Part shown: positions 63,461-64,000 of the stretch, one piece after another
How the letters are laid out: each line of letters opens with the position of its first letter
Numbering within the stretch: position 1 is the stretch's first letter
Source of the DNA: CAXBNB01 sp040151475
Lineage (GTDB): Bacteria > Bacteroidota > Bacteroidia > Cytophagales > Cyclobacteriaceae
Assembly: GCF_040151475.1 (NCBI RefSeq)
Contig: NZ_JBDKWG010000107.1
Coordinates: forward strand, 8,469 to 72,468
Direction of reading: 5' to 3'
Length of the DNA stretch: 64,000 nucleotides
Program-made: the position numbers and the translations under genes
Notes under the pieces: model-generated
The model's database searches: none
The model's input: the letters and a program-made list of their open reading frames with translations, nothing else
What the model was told of the DNA's origin: nothing

Positions 63461-63870
63461 TGGGAGTATTGGGTGTTTTTTCTTTCCTTATATTGAATGC
63501 TTCATTGTTTTTTCAGGACATGTCAAAAAAAGAAAAAGCCTATGATCTGATGCTCCAAAATATGCTTTCTCATACTGTAGAGGAAATCAAAGTAGAGGAG
63601 GCAGATACTATACAGGATATAATTTGGCTGGATGCAAGAGAAAAAAAAGAGTATGATGTGAGTAAAATCAAAAATGCCGTTTGGGTGGGATATGATGATT
63701 TTGACTTGAAAAGAGTGACTAATATTGAGAAGGATCAAAAACTCATAGTGTATTGCTCTATAGGATATAGAAGTGAAAAGGTGGTAGAAAAACTGAAAAG
63801 TGCCGGATACAAAAATGTAAAAAATTTATATGGCGGTATCTTCTCCTGGGTTAATAAAGACAATAACTAA
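63460..63870 (+). CDS. Exported single-domain rhodanese
   Basis: A 136-residue protein with an N-terminal hydrophobic segment (MGVLGVFSFLILNASLFF) that is probably a signal peptide, so the enzyme should work in the periplasm. The rhodanese fold includes WLDAREKKEYDVSKI and the active-site loop VYCSIGYRS with Cys99. It transfers sulfane sulfur. It starts on the last base of the thioredoxin stop codon, so the two are translated together, and the pair shares its promoter type with the MBL-rhodanese operon. Confidence 0.9.
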   Translation: MGVLGVFSFLILNASLFFQDMSKKEKAYDLMLQNMLSHTVEEIKVEEADTIQDIIWLDAREKKEYDVSKIKNAVWVGYDDFDLKRVTNIEKDQKLIVYCSIGYRSEKVVEKLKSAGYKNVKNLYGGIFSWVNKDNN

Positions 63871-64000
63871 GCATTCGTGCGGCCGATAGGCCAAGCATGA
63901 ATGTAGTGTTGAACGAACCGTAGTTGGTATTTGGCAGATAGTCTTATGGGTTTTTCGGTCTGTGGATTTGGTTGACCTGTAGATTTAAGTAGGTCTTTGA
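63867..64000 (-). other. Possible C-terminal end of a partial minus-strand reading frame
   Basis: One minus-strand frame is open from the right edge for about 43 codons and ends with LRFVQHYIHAWPIGRTNA and a TAG at 63869-63867. The composition is protein-like, but its last codons overlap the rhodanese stop region by four bases and no homologous domain is recognised. It could equally be a non-coding repeat. Otherwise 63871-64000 shows nothing I recognise. Confidence 0.2.

Overview
The window looks like chromosome from a member of the Bacteroidota, most likely a marine-type Cytophagales (inference). The evidence is the AT-rich sequence, three proteins ending in type IX secretion (T9SS) sorting domains, TAnnTTTG promoter elements, a split cobalamin-dependent methionine synthase, 7TMR-DISM and LytS/LytTR signalling proteins, and many sulfatases and carbohydrate esterases on lipoprotein or signal-peptide anchors. 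I saw no rRNA, tRNA, CRISPR array, insertion sequence or prophage.

Layout. 1-423 holds the start of an HMG-CoA lyase gene that runs off the left edge. 0.5-2 kb holds a T9SS-exported protein. 2-7.8 kb is a methionine/one-carbon operon on the minus strand: SAM-I riboswitch, metH N-terminal half, metH C-terminal half, metF. A four-helix-bundle (23S-IVS type) gene sits in each of the two gaps between met genes, and each is flanked by an inverted repeat. 7.9-18.5 kb is a minus-strand run: bestrophin, sulfatase, secreted subtilisin-like protease, PIN-PhoH ATPase, M61 peptidase with PDZ, DnaJ-TPR membrane protein. At 18.7 kb an orphan 7TM histidine kinase precedes a tight respiratory complex I operon, nuoHIJKLMN, whose last gene overlaps a PurF-like amidotransferase by 4 bases. 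NuoI carries an unusual repeat-rich C-terminal tail.

30.8-58.7 kb is an accessory region rich in glycan-processing enzymes: sugar isomerase-like protein, sulfatase, alpha/beta hydrolase lipoprotein, two Gfo/Idh/MocA oxidoreductases, a LytS/LytTR two-component pair, a giant adhesin-like T9SS protein (LamG, beta-helix, HYR-like repeats, MBG), a tandem SGNH esterase, an acetylxylan-esterase-like protein and a SASA-type esterase. Housekeeping genes lie among them (lipoyl E2, CinA, DUF4197 lipoprotein, MlaE/MlaF-type transporter pair), together with a decayed membrane-protein gene. There is no SusC/SusD pair in the window.

58.9-63.9 kb is a sulfur module: a persulfide-dioxygenase-like MBL protein fused to two rhodanese domains, two YeeE-type half-transporters, then (past a minus-strand double-TPM membrane protein) a thioredoxin and an exported single-domain rhodanese. 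Both plus-strand units have a GTAAC-N4-GTTAC palindrome at exactly the same distance from a -7 promoter element. This is the geometry of a CRP/FNR activator site at about -41.5, so the two units are probably one regulon. That shared site and the inverted-repeat-flanked four-helix-bundle genes are the most interesting signals in the window.
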